DNA of 64,000 bases from Clostridiales bacterium (GTDB taxonomy: Bacteria; Bacillota; Sulfobacillia; RBS10-35), in assembly GCA_018729555.1 (NCBI GenBank), contig JAHHQG010000025.1, positions 62,001 to 126,000 of the forward strand, in the 5' to 3' direction. Below are positions 48,020-55,303 of the stretch, in pieces. The first letter of the stretch is position 1; every line of letters starts with the position of its first letter. The translations under genes and the position numbers were made by a program. The notes below the pieces were generated by a model that saw nothing but the letters and a program-made list of their open reading frames with translations, had not been told where the DNA came from and searched no databases.

Positions 48020-49926
48020 TCCCCCACCGTTCCTGGAACACCTGGGATGCCCTTTATCCCGCCTCCTTTGTCCACCTTCCCAGCGGCCTTTTTGTCCGGG
48101 TGGCGGCTTACAGCACGAAAGAAAACCGCTACGACGACTTCCGCGGGGGAAAGGGCATTACCTACGGCCCCCGCACCTTAGACGGTGCCTTTGCTAGCTG
48201 TCGCCTCCATCTGGCAGGGACGTCCCTCCAGGTCACCTTCGCCCGCTGCGATTCCTTTTCCTTCGTGGGGCGGATCCGGCTAGAGGAAGCGGGGGAGTGG
48301 CCCCTGCGTTTCTGGATCTTCCTCTGGGTGGGGTTTGGACCCCCTCACCTTGAGGGAGGTCCCCGAGGTACCCTCCACCTCGAAACCCCTTCCGGCCTCG
48401 AGGCTTATCGGCAACCGCCCCTCATCCTCGCCCGGCGGGCTCACCGGACGTGGGCTTTGGCCCTAAGAGAACGGCCGGTGGTGGCGGAAGCCTGGGAAAA
48501 ACCATCGGCCTTTCCGGCGTTCATCGAGGCGAGGGGGTACTACGCCCGCCGGGGGGAAAAGGAGGGATCCTTCGTCCTCCTTCGCTTTTCGGGAGAAGAC
48601 ACGCCGGAGATCACCTTTTCCCTGGCGGAAGGAGGTCACGGGGAGGAGGCCCGGGAGCGGGCCGACGCCCTCTTGAGGGAGGCGCCTTCTCTCCTGAAAA
48701 CCGAGAGGGAAAGGGTGGAGGGGGAAAAGGATGAAGCCTACCGGGCCATCCGGGATGTACTGGGATGGAACACGGTGTTTGACCCTCACAATAAGAGGAT
48801 CTATACGGCTGCCAGCCGCAGCTGGGCTGCCGGACGCTTTGGAGGCTACCTCCTCTGGCTCACCGACACCCTCTACGCCGCCCTCATGGCCGCTTATCTG
48901 GGGGATGAAGCGTTGGCCGAAGCCAACCTGGAGGCGGTCTTTGGCCATGCCCAGCCTTCGGGGCTTCTCCCGGGCATGATGAGCACCCACAGCCAGTGGA
49001 TCGACCGCTCCCAGCCTCCCATCGCGGCGTACATCCTCTGGCGCATCTACCTACGCTTGCAGGATGAAAAGCTCCTAAAGCGCTATTACCCTCTCCTCAA
49101 GGCCTACCGTGCCTTCTGGCTGAGGGAACGGGACGGCAACCAGGATGGCCTTCTGGAATACGGAAGCTCGCCCCGGGGAGACGGCCATTTTGTCCATACG
49201 CTTCTTGCGGCCAAGAATGAGAGTTCCATGGATAATCTCCCCACCTTCGAAGGGGCGCGCTTCGTTCCCGAAACCCACACCATGGATCTGGCGGATGTGG
49301 GTCTGAACAGCCTCATGTGCCTTCAGGAAGAGATGCTCTCGCGGATGGCGAGGATCCTGGGGAAAGATGAAGAAGCTCGCCAGTTGGAGGAGGAAGGGGA
49401 AAGACGAAAGGCGCGGGTGAGGGATCAACTCTGGGACAGGGAGCGGGAGATCTTTGCCGGCCGCTTCTGGGACGGGCGGTTTACGCCCCATCTGGCGGCC
49501 ACCAGCTTCCTCCCCCTCCTGTCGGGGATCCCCCATCCCTGGCAAACCGAGGCCATGATCCGCCGGCACCTTTTGGATCCCGAAGCCTTTTGGGGCGAAA
49601 GGCCCCTTCCCGCTACCCCTAAGAACGATCCCTTGAGCCATCCCCCACGGTACTGGCGGGGCCGCATCTGGGGGCCGCTGGTCTTCCTCATCTGGGATGG
49701 CCTTCGGCGGGCCGGCCATGGGCCTTTGGCGCGGGAACTGGCCGAAAGATCCCTCGCCCTCTTCCTTGGGCCCTGGCGGGAGAACCGCCACTGCTACGAG
49801 CACTACTCCCCCGATCCATCCCTACCCCACCTCACGGAGGACGTGGATCCCTTCTACACCTGGGGGGCCCTCCTCCCCTTCCTCCACCTCCTCGAAGGGG
49901 AGGATGTGTCCCCCTGGGATGCCTGA
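48016..49926 (+). CDS. Alpha-glucosidase-like protein, GH63-type (alpha/alpha)6 barrel
   Basis: A 636-residue protein with no signal peptide, so presumably cytoplasmic. The N-terminal 230 residues form a beta-rich domain; the C-terminal barrel contains LLPGMMSTHSQWIDRSQPPIAA-like and NESSMDNLPTFEGARF elements, YWRGRIWGPLVFL and the late HCYEHYSPDPS...DPFYTWGALL. These segments resemble GH63 enzymes (processing glucosidase, YgjK, mannosylglycerate/glucosylglycerate hydrolases). GTG at 48016 overlaps the ATPase stop, making this the fifth gene of the ABC operon. A substrate such as an alpha-glucosyl or mannosyl solute imported by the transporter is a reasonable inference, not shown. Confidence 0.75.
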   Translation: MIPHRSWNTWDALYPASFVHLPSGLFVRVAAYSTKENRYDDFRGGKGITYGPRTLDGAFASCRLHLAGTSLQVTFARCDSFSFVGRIRLEEAGEWPLRFWIFLWVGFGPPHLEGGPRGTLHLETPSGLEAYRQPPLILARRAHRTWALALRERPVVAEAWEKPSAFPAFIEARGYYARRGEKEGSFVLLRFSGEDTPEITFSLAEGGHGEEARERADALLREAPSLLKTERERVEGEKDEAYRAIRDVLGWNTVFDPHNKRIYTAASRSWAAGRFGGYLLWLTDTLYAALMAAYLGDEALAEANLEAVFGHAQPSGLLPGMMSTHSQWIDRSQPPIAAYILWRIYLRLQDEKLLKRYYPLLKAYRAFWLRERDGNQDGLLEYGSSPRGDGHFVHTLLAAKNESSMDNLPTFEGARFVPETHTMDLADVGLNSLMCLQEEMLSRMARILGKDEEARQLEEEGERRKARVRDQLWDREREIFAGRFWDGRFTPHLAATSFLPLLSGIPHPWQTEAMIRRHLLDPEAFWGERPLPATPKNDPLSHPPRYWRGRIWGPLVFLIWDGLRRAGHGPLARELAERSLALFLGPWRENRHCYEHYSPDPSLPHLTEDVDPFYTWGALLPFLHLLEGEDVSPWDA

Positions 49927-49950
49927 GCAGTGCGTCGAAAGCACCTCAGG
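49922..49950. terminator. Shared hairpin between convergent genes
   Basis: CCTGAG-CA-GTGC / GCAC-CTCAGG with loop GTCGAAA. The stop codons of both the glycosidase gene and the reverse isochorismatase-family gene lie in its arms. There is no clear T-tract on either side, so its strength as a terminator is uncertain. Confidence 0.45.
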
Positions 49951-50485
49951 GGCGGATGGCCTCCGCCGGAAGAACCTCCACCTGGCCCCGCAACCGGCGA
50001 TAGATCCGGAGAGCTCCTTCATGGGCCTCCAGGTCCTGGCTGGTGACGGCATCTTCGGCGATGGTGACGAAAATGCCCTCATCTACGGCGTCGAGGGCCG
50101 TGGCGAGGACGCAGGCATCGGTCTCGACCCCTGCCAGGACGAGGCGGCTCACCTTTTCCCGCTCCATCCACCGGCGAAACTCGGCCGACGAAAAGGCGGA
50201 GTAACCTTCCTTGTCGAAGATTGCCTCCGAAGGCGGCGAAAGTTCGGGAAGGATGGCCCAAAGATGGGGGTCATCGCGGTAGAAGGACCACTTCCGATAG
50301 TAGCCTTCCCACGTTCCCTTGGGGGATGAAGTGGGGTGGACGTGGCGGGAAAAGAGTACCTTTCCCCGAAAGCGATCCTTCAGCACCCGGATGGGCAAAA
50401 GGATGTCATCCAAGTGGGGGATTTGCCACGGGGTCGCCTGGCGGTAGACTTCCTGCATATCCACGATGAGAAGAACGGTGCCCAT
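49946..50485 (-). CDS. Isochorismatase-family cysteine hydrolase
   Basis: A 179-residue alpha/beta hydrolase of the isochorismatase/nicotinamidase superfamily. The catalytic triad is D9 (LIVDMQ), K92 (FDKEGYSAF) and C125 (GVETDACVLATALDA). The substrate is not clear; nicotinamidase would need a recognisable DxHxxxH metal site, and only SRHVHP is seen, so it may or may not bind metal. ATG at 50485 is chosen because VLLIVDMQ then begins at residue 4; the longer frame to 50581 runs into the IS element. The 50 bp upstream are AT-rich and lack a clear ribosome-binding site, and the IS starts 52 bp before the gene. Confidence 0.88.
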   Translation of the reverse strand: MGTVLLIVDMQEVYRQATPWQIPHLDDILLPIRVLKDRFRGKVLFSRHVHPTSSPKGTWEGYYRKWSFYRDDPHLWAILPELSPPSEAIFDKEGYSAFSSAEFRRWMEREKVSRLVLAGVETDACVLATALDAVDEGIFVTIAEDAVTSQDLEAHEGALRIYRRLRGQVEVLPAEAIRP

Positions 50486-50529
50486 AAAAATTATTTTAAG
50501 GATTTTGAATAGAACGTTTCTAGACCCCA

Positions 50530-50536
50530 AAAGGAC
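50530..50536. repeat. Target site duplication, left copy
   Basis: AAAGGAC directly before the left inverted repeat; the same seven bases follow the right end at 51714-51720. IS256-family elements usually duplicate 8-9 bp, so one or two changed bases may have blurred it. Confidence 0.7.
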
Positions 50537-50570
50537 GGTCGTGTCAAGAGTTTTGTGTAAGGGTCTGTGT
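50537..50570. repeat. Left terminal inverted repeat of the IS
   Basis: Starts GGTCGTGT and contains TGTGTAAGGGTCTGTGT at 50554-50570, matching the right repeat in about 27 of 34 positions. The end of the transposase gene lies within it. Confidence 0.85.
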
Positions 50571-51641
50571 ACGGGGGGCATACCGCTCCAGAAGCATCTT
50601 CTCCAGCACCTCCTTCACTTCGGCAAAGCCCTTAAGCCTCCTCTCCGCCCACCTCCCTTCCTGCCTCTCTGACTCCAAGTAAAGAAGCTTGTACACCGCC
50701 TCTTCCTTGGGAAACTTGTGGTCCCGCACCTTCGTTCCCCGCCGCACCTCCCGGATAAACCGCTCCATCAGGTTGGTGCTCCGCAAGTACGGCCACAGCT
50801 CCTTGGGGTACCCGTAGAAGCGCAGGAAGGCCCCCGAGTCCTGCACCCATAGCCCCACCACCCCCGGGTACCGCGATCCCCAGGCCGCCTTCACCTCGTC
50901 AAGGGCCCGCAGGGCCTCTCCCCGACTCTCCGCCCCGTACACCCGCCTCAGATCGTGGGCCAACAAAGCCCGGTCCCGCGCCCGCACCTGGGATAGGCTC
51001 CACCGCACCCCGTGCACCACCCACCGCTGCCACTCCGCCTGAGGGTAGACCCTGCGGATGGCTTCAGGAAGCCCGGGTAGCCCGTCGGTGACGAAGAGCA
51101 GGACCCGCCGCAAGCCCCTTTGCCAAAGCTCCCCCAAGACCCCCTCCCACCCCAGGGCGCTCTCCGTGGGCAGGAGCCAGAACCCCAAGACCCGCCTCTC
51201 CCCACCAGGGGCGATCCCCAGGGCCACGTACACGGTTTCCCGCACGATCCCTTCTCCTTCCCTAAAGACCTTTAGGGAAAGCCCGTCCAGGTAGACAAAG
51301 GCCATCTCTTCGGGCAAAAGCCGCCTGCGGAAGGCTTCCGCCGCCTTGCGCTGGCTGACCCCGGCAGCGTACAAGGCCACGGCCACTTCTCCCACGTCCA
51401 CCAGGCGGCGGGCGTAGGGCTTAAGAAAGGCGGGGTAGTACCGGCCTTCCCGGTCCCTGGGGACCTTCAGGTCCACCTGGCCGAAGGCGGTCTCCAGCTT
51501 CCTGGGGTAGTAGCCGTTCCTGCGGCCCCCGTGCGCCTGCAAGAACGCCGTCCGGTCCAGCTCCATAACCATCTGGAGGACCTCGGTCACCGTTTCCCGC
51601 ACCGCTTCCCTCAGCAAGCTCCGCAAGGTATCCTGGTCCAC
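50544..51641 (-). CDS. IS256-family transposase (mutator type)
   Basis: A 365-residue DDE transposase. The N-terminal part has RNGYYPRKLETAFGQVDLKVPRDREG (in part), typical of the family; the catalytic Asp residues are in FVYLDGLSLKV and LFVTDGLPGLPEAI, and the C-terminal part with STNLMERFIREVRRGTKV holds the catalytic Glu. The start is set at GTG 51641, which follows AGGAGGTGCCCC; an upstream GTG at 51683 lies in the right inverted repeat and would add 14 residues. The gene looks intact and possibly active. Confidence 0.94.
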   Translation of the reverse strand: MDQDTLRSLLREAVRETVTEVLQMVMELDRTAFLQAHGGRRNGYYPRKLETAFGQVDLKVPRDREGRYYPAFLKPYARRLVDVGEVAVALYAAGVSQRKAAEAFRRRLLPEEMAFVYLDGLSLKVFREGEGIVRETVYVALGIAPGGERRVLGFWLLPTESALGWEGVLGELWQRGLRRVLLFVTDGLPGLPEAIRRVYPQAEWQRWVVHGVRWSLSQVRARDRALLAHDLRRVYGAESRGEALRALDEVKAAWGSRYPGVVGLWVQDSGAFLRFYGYPKELWPYLRSTNLMERFIREVRRGTKVRDHKFPKEEAVYKLLYLESERQEGRWAERRLKGFAEVKEVLEKMLLERYAPRTQTLTQNS

Positions 51642-51679
51642 GGGGCACCTCCTCGTTCCAAGGTGTGCCCCCCTATTAA

Positions 51680-51713
51680 ACACGGACCCTTACACAGAAT
51701 TCCTTACACGACC
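51680..51713. repeat. Right terminal inverted repeat of the IS
   Basis: Reverse complement begins GGTCGTGT and continues to TGTGTAAGGGTCCGTGT (51696-51680), the partner of the left repeat; followed by the AAAGGAC duplication at 51714-51720. Confidence 0.85.
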
Positions 51714-51786
51714 AAAGGACCGTTCATTCATGCCGCCGAAATGGGTAGGCTAAAAGTGCCAGATATCAAGCGAAGGAGGTGGAGCC

Positions 51787-52239
51787 ATGTCCAGCATCAT
51801 CCCTTCGGGCGGCAGCCGCAGGCCCTGGTGGCGCCGGCGGGAAACCTTCCCCTTCTGGCCATCCTTCCTCGAGGACTGGCTGGATGACGACTTTTTCTTC
51901 CTGCCCCAGCGCCTCCGGAGCTTCCGCGCCGACGTGCGGGAGACGGAAGACCAGTACGTGGTGGAAGCCGATCTTCCCGGTGTCCCCAAGGAGGCCATCC
52001 GGGTGAGCTACGAGGGAGGCGTCCTCAGCATCGCCGTGGAAGAGCAAAAGGACGTGGAGCAGGAGGAAGGGGAATACCTTCGCCGGGAGCGCTACCGGGG
52101 GCGGACGGAGCGCCACTTTGTCTTGGAAAACGTCAGGGAAGACGAGATCCAAGCGTCCTTCAAAGATGGGGTCCTGAAAGTCGTCCTCCCCAAGATGAAG
52201 AAGTCACTTCCCAGGGGCCGGGACATCCCCATCCAGTAG
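51787..52239 (+). CDS. Hsp20/alpha-crystallin small heat shock protein
   Basis: A 150-residue ATP-independent holding chaperone. The alpha-crystallin domain (about 48-140) shows FRADVRETEDQYVVEADLPGVPKEAI (in part), the GVLSIAVEEQKD strand and the FKDGVLKVVLPKMK strand with the A-x-x-x-x-G-V-L signature. ATG at 51787 follows a strong AAGGAGGTGG site. No CIRCE element (the HrcA operator) is seen upstream. GTTCAT and GGGTAG, 15 bp apart (51722-51748), loosely recall a general-stress sigma-B-type promoter, and the IS sits immediately upstream of it; this is weak. Confidence 0.95.
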   Translation: MSSIIPSGGSRRPWWRRRETFPFWPSFLEDWLDDDFFFLPQRLRSFRADVRETEDQYVVEADLPGVPKEAIRVSYEGGVLSIAVEEQKDVEQEEGEYLRRERYRGRTERHFVLENVREDEIQASFKDGVLKVVLPKMKKSLPRGRDIPIQ

Positions 52240-52252
52240 AGGGACCTACCTC

Positions 52253-52285
52253 GGGGCGCCCGGAAATGGGCGCCCCTTTCCTTTT
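52253..52285 (+). terminator. Intrinsic terminator after hsp20
   Basis: Perfect stem GGGGCGCCC / GGGCGCCCC with loop GGAAAT followed by TTTCCTTTT, 14 bp after the hsp20 stop. Confidence 0.9.
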
Positions 52286-52330
52286 CTGGAACCCTTTGCG
52301 CCCAAAGGCCGTCTGCCTTCACAGAGGGGG

Positions 52331-55240
52331 ATGGCTTTGGTTCGTCGCCGGCGCCTGCCATGGGTCGCTTTCGCCATGGCTCTTGGGGTTCTCTTCGGGC
52401 TGATGCCCGGCAAGGCTTTGGCGGCCTCCTTTGAGGATGTCGCCCCCGACCGTTACCGCTGGGCCCTTCCGGCCATCGAGGAGCTGCAGGAACGAGGCAT
52501 CATGCAGGGCATCGGGGGGAATCGCTTTGGCCCCCAGCTTCCCCTCACCCGCGCCCAGCTGGCCGCCCTCTTCGTCCGGTGGAAAGAACTTCCCCGGGAT
52601 GGTATCGGCCCCCGGTTCACCGACATCCAGCAAGGGGCCTGGTACTGGACGGACGTGAAGGCGGCGGCGGCCCACGGCCTCCTCTTGGGGACGGCTCCCC
52701 AGACCTTTTCCCCCGACATGCCCGTGACCCGGGCCATGGCGGCGGTGGTGGCGGTGAGGTCCCTGGGGCTGGGGAGGGCGGCCGAATCCCTGGCGGCGGC
52801 CCCCTTGCCCTACCGAGACGGAGACCTCATCCCCGATTGGGCGAGGGGAGCTGTCTCCATCGCCCTGGAGCTGGGGATCATGCAGGGATCGGGAGGGGTT
52901 TTCCGCCCCCATGACCCCCTCACCCGGGCCGAAGGGGCGGTGGTCTTCCAGCGCCTCCTCCACGTGGCCCAGGATGAGGTGGCCCGGCAGGCGGCAAGAG
53001 CTGTCAAGAACCTTTCGGTGGAGGCATCGCCGGCAGCCGTCGCCGTGGGGGAGACGGCCCTCGTCAAGGGGTGGCCCAAGGATGGGCGGGGGTACATCCT
53101 GCCTGCGCCCCTCTCCTTCTCCGCCTCGGGAGGGACCATCACCCCCGACGGGCGCTTCCAAGCTGCAAAAGGCGGCACCTACCAGGTGACGGTGGCGGTC
53201 CCGGGGACCTCGGTGAAAAAGACGGTCACCATCACCGTTTACGAAACGGCGTCCTTTGTCGTCGGCGAGGGCCTCCCTCCCGCCGTCCTCCCGGAACGTC
53301 CGTTTGAGCTGGCGGTGGCCTTTCTCACGGAGAAAGGGGCCGTCAATCCCCGGGAAAATCGCGCCCAGGTCACCCTCACCCTGGAGAGGGAGGGCCATGC
53401 GCCTCAGGTGTACACCGCCACCGCTAAGGGTGGTTGGGCCTCCTTCACCCTGAGCCTCCCTTCTCCCGGTGTCTACCGCTACCGGGTCTCCAGCCCGGGG
53501 CTGGGGGAAAAGGCGGGGGAGATCCTGGCGGTGGAGGAACCTTTGGGGAAGGTGGAGGCCTTCCTGGAGAAGGACCGCCTGCCGATGGGGGTGGCGGTGC
53601 CCGTCACCGTGACCTTGAAGGATCGGGAGGGCCAGCCCCTCGCCCTCGCCTTTCCCGTGCGCCTTAACCTGGCCGGCGGCGACGGGAAGGTGACCGTCCA
53701 GAAGGGAGGAGCCCTCATCGCGGGCCAGGGACAGCTGGGTCCTCTTGCGGGGACGGCACCGGGGAAGGTGGAGCTCCGCCTGGAGGTGCCGGGGGGAGCT
53801 CTTGAAGGGGCGGTGCTCGCGGGCGATGTGGTCCCCCGGGGGAGGATCCAGGTGACGGCCGACAAGGACCAATACCGGGCAGGGGAAAGAGCCCGCATCA
53901 CCGTCACCCTCTTGGATGAAGGGGGAAAGCCCCTCCCCTTGGAGGGCATCCCCGTCACCCTCACCTTGAGATCGCCCGGCGATTACGACCTGGAGGACCG
54001 AACCCTTGCCACCCGAGGGGGGAAAGCCACCTTTGATGTCCCCGTCACCATGGCCGGCCCCTACGGCTACCGGGTGGAAGCGCCCGGGTTCCTCCCGGAA
54101 ACCCTTCCCGGAGGAAAGGAAGGCGCCTTTTTCACCGTCCTCGCCGGCCCTGCCGCCAGCTTTGCCGTCCATGTGGCCCCTTCCACCCTTCTCATGCCCG
54201 GTGAAACGGCGTCCATCTGGGCGGGCTGGGTGGATGCCTACGGCAACCCAGCCTCCGGGAGCTTTCGCCTAAAGGCGGTCCCCCTGGGGAAGGGAGGGGC
54301 GGCGGGCACCCTCAACCTTGCGGGAGAGAGCTTTCCCCAAGGCAACTGGGTGGGCCACTTTGTGGCCCAGCAAAAAGGTCAGGTGACCTGGCGCTTCAGC
54401 CCTGACAAGGCCGCCCCGGTGGATGTCACCTTCCGGGTGCTGGAAAAGCCGGAAGAGGTGGCGGCCGGCAAGGGCCTTTGGCTCATGTTCCCCGATTGGA
54501 AGGCCTACGGGGATGAAGCCATTTTGCAAAAGGCGGTCCAGGGGAACTTCACCCATGTCTATCTGGAGGTGGCCACCACCCGCGACCAGGGGTTTTACGG
54601 GGGGCGGGCCATGGAAACCCTCATCTCGAAGCTTCACAATAAGGGCATCGCCTTTTTGAGCTGGACCTACCCCGAACTGCGGGATGTGGAAAGCGACCTT
54701 CGCTGGACGGCCGAAGTCATCGGCTATAAGAGCCGCTTCGGCGTGCGGGCCGACGGTTACGCCCCTGACATCGAGGAAGTCATCGCTCCTAAGGCGGTGG
54801 AGACCTATGCCAAGGCTACCCGCCAGATGCTAAACCCTTTGGGCTTCCAGGGGCGCCTCATCGCCATCACCTATCCCCCCAACTCGTGGCCCCAGTACCC
54901 CTTCAAGGAGCTGGCCCCCTATACCGATGTCTTTGCGCCCATGAGCTACTGGCATCACCGGGCAAAGGACTATACCTATTACGAAACGTACCAGTACGTG
55001 AGGGAATCGGTGGTAAAGCTTCGCCAGTATGCGGGAGGCCCCGTGGCGGTGAGCGTCATCGGGCAGACTTACGACATGTTTTCGGCGGGGGCCATGGGGA
55101 TCCACAGCCCGGGTCCCTTGGAGCTGGAAGGGGCCTGGCAGGCGGCGAAAGACGCGGGAGCCTTGGGCCTTTCCTTCTATCGGTACGGAACCACCAGCCC
55201 ATCCCAGTGGGAGGTTCTCTTGCAGCTACCCTGGCCCTGA
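52331..55240 (+). CDS. SLH-domain surface protein with Ig-like repeats and TIM-barrel glycosidase-like domain
   Basis: A 969-residue exported protein. A signal peptide (about 1-33, ending GKALA-ASFEDV) leads into three SLH domains (about 34-220, marked by TRAQLAALFVRW, TRAMAAVVAVRS and TRAEGAVVFQRL) that bind secondary wall polymer. The middle (about 225-700) is a chain of beta-sandwich, Ig-like modules; the first includes an ASGGTITPDGRFQAAKGGTY element of bacterial Ig-like type. The last 260 residues (from GLWLMFPDWKAYGDE) look like a TIM barrel related to glycoside-hydrolase-like domains, with DGYAPDIEEV, FAPMSYWHHRA and GALGLSFYRYG. Substrate unknown. It follows the hsp20 terminator by 45 bp. 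Confidence 0.85.
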   Translation: MALVRRRRLPWVAFAMALGVLFGLMPGKALAASFEDVAPDRYRWALPAIEELQERGIMQGIGGNRFGPQLPLTRAQLAALFVRWKELPRDGIGPRFTDIQQGAWYWTDVKAAAAHGLLLGTAPQTFSPDMPVTRAMAAVVAVRSLGLGRAAESLAAAPLPYRDGDLIPDWARGAVSIALELGIMQGSGGVFRPHDPLTRAEGAVVFQRLLHVAQDEVARQAARAVKNLSVEASPAAVAVGETALVKGWPKDGRGYILPAPLSFSASGGTITPDGRFQAAKGGTYQVTVAVPGTSVKKTVTITVYETASFVVGEGLPPAVLPERPFELAVAFLTEKGAVNPRENRAQVTLTLEREGHAPQVYTATAKGGWASFTLSLPSPGVYRYRVSSPGLGEKAGEILAVEEPLGKVEAFLEKDRLPMGVAVPVTVTLKDREGQPLALAFPVRLNLAGGDGKVTVQKGGALIAGQGQLGPLAGTAPGKVELRLEVPGGALEGAVLAGDVVPRGRIQVTADKDQYRAGERARITVTLLDEGGKPLPLEGIPVTLTLRSPGDYDLEDRTLATRGGKATFDVPVTMAGPYGYRVEAPGFLPETLPGGKEGAFFTVLAGPAASFAVHVAPSTLLMPGETASIWAGWVDAYGNPASGSFRLKAVPLGKGGAAGTLNLAGESFPQGNWVGHFVAQQKGQVTWRFSPDKAAPVDVTFRVLEKPEEVAAGKGLWLMFPDWKAYGDEAILQKAVQGNFTHVYLEVATTRDQGFYGGRAMETLISKLHNKGIAFLSWTYPELRDVESDLRWTAEVIGYKSRFGVRADGYAPDIEEVIAPKAVETYAKATRQMLNPLGFQGRLIAITYPPNSWPQYPFKELAPYTDVFAPMSYWHHRAKDYTYYETYQYVRESVVKLRQYAGGPVAVSVIGQTYDMFSAGAMGIHSPGPLELEGAWQAAKDAGALGLSFYRYGTTSPSQWEVLLQLPWP

Positions 55241-55303
55241 AGGAATCGGAGGCGCCTCAGCCGAAAGAGGTCATCACCCGATGACCGTCCGAGGAGGGAC
55301 TCC

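Larger units (their letters stand above)
50537..51713 (-). mobile_element. IS256-family insertion sequence, complete (1177 bp)
   Basis: Bounded by imperfect 34-bp inverted repeats at 50537-50570 and 51680-51713. Both begin GGTCGTGT, then nine variable bases, then TGTGTAAGGGTC followed by T or C and GTGT. Flanked by the 7-bp direct repeat AAAGGAC. It contains one intact transposase gene filling nearly the whole length on the minus strand. The intact frame and clean target repeat imply a fairly recent insertion. Confidence 0.9.

Noticed and set aside
51721-51786. CIRCE operator before hsp20
   Set aside because: The TTAGCACTC-N9-GAGTGCTAA inverted repeat is absent; the GTTCAT/GGGTAG pair is too weak to annotate as a promoter.
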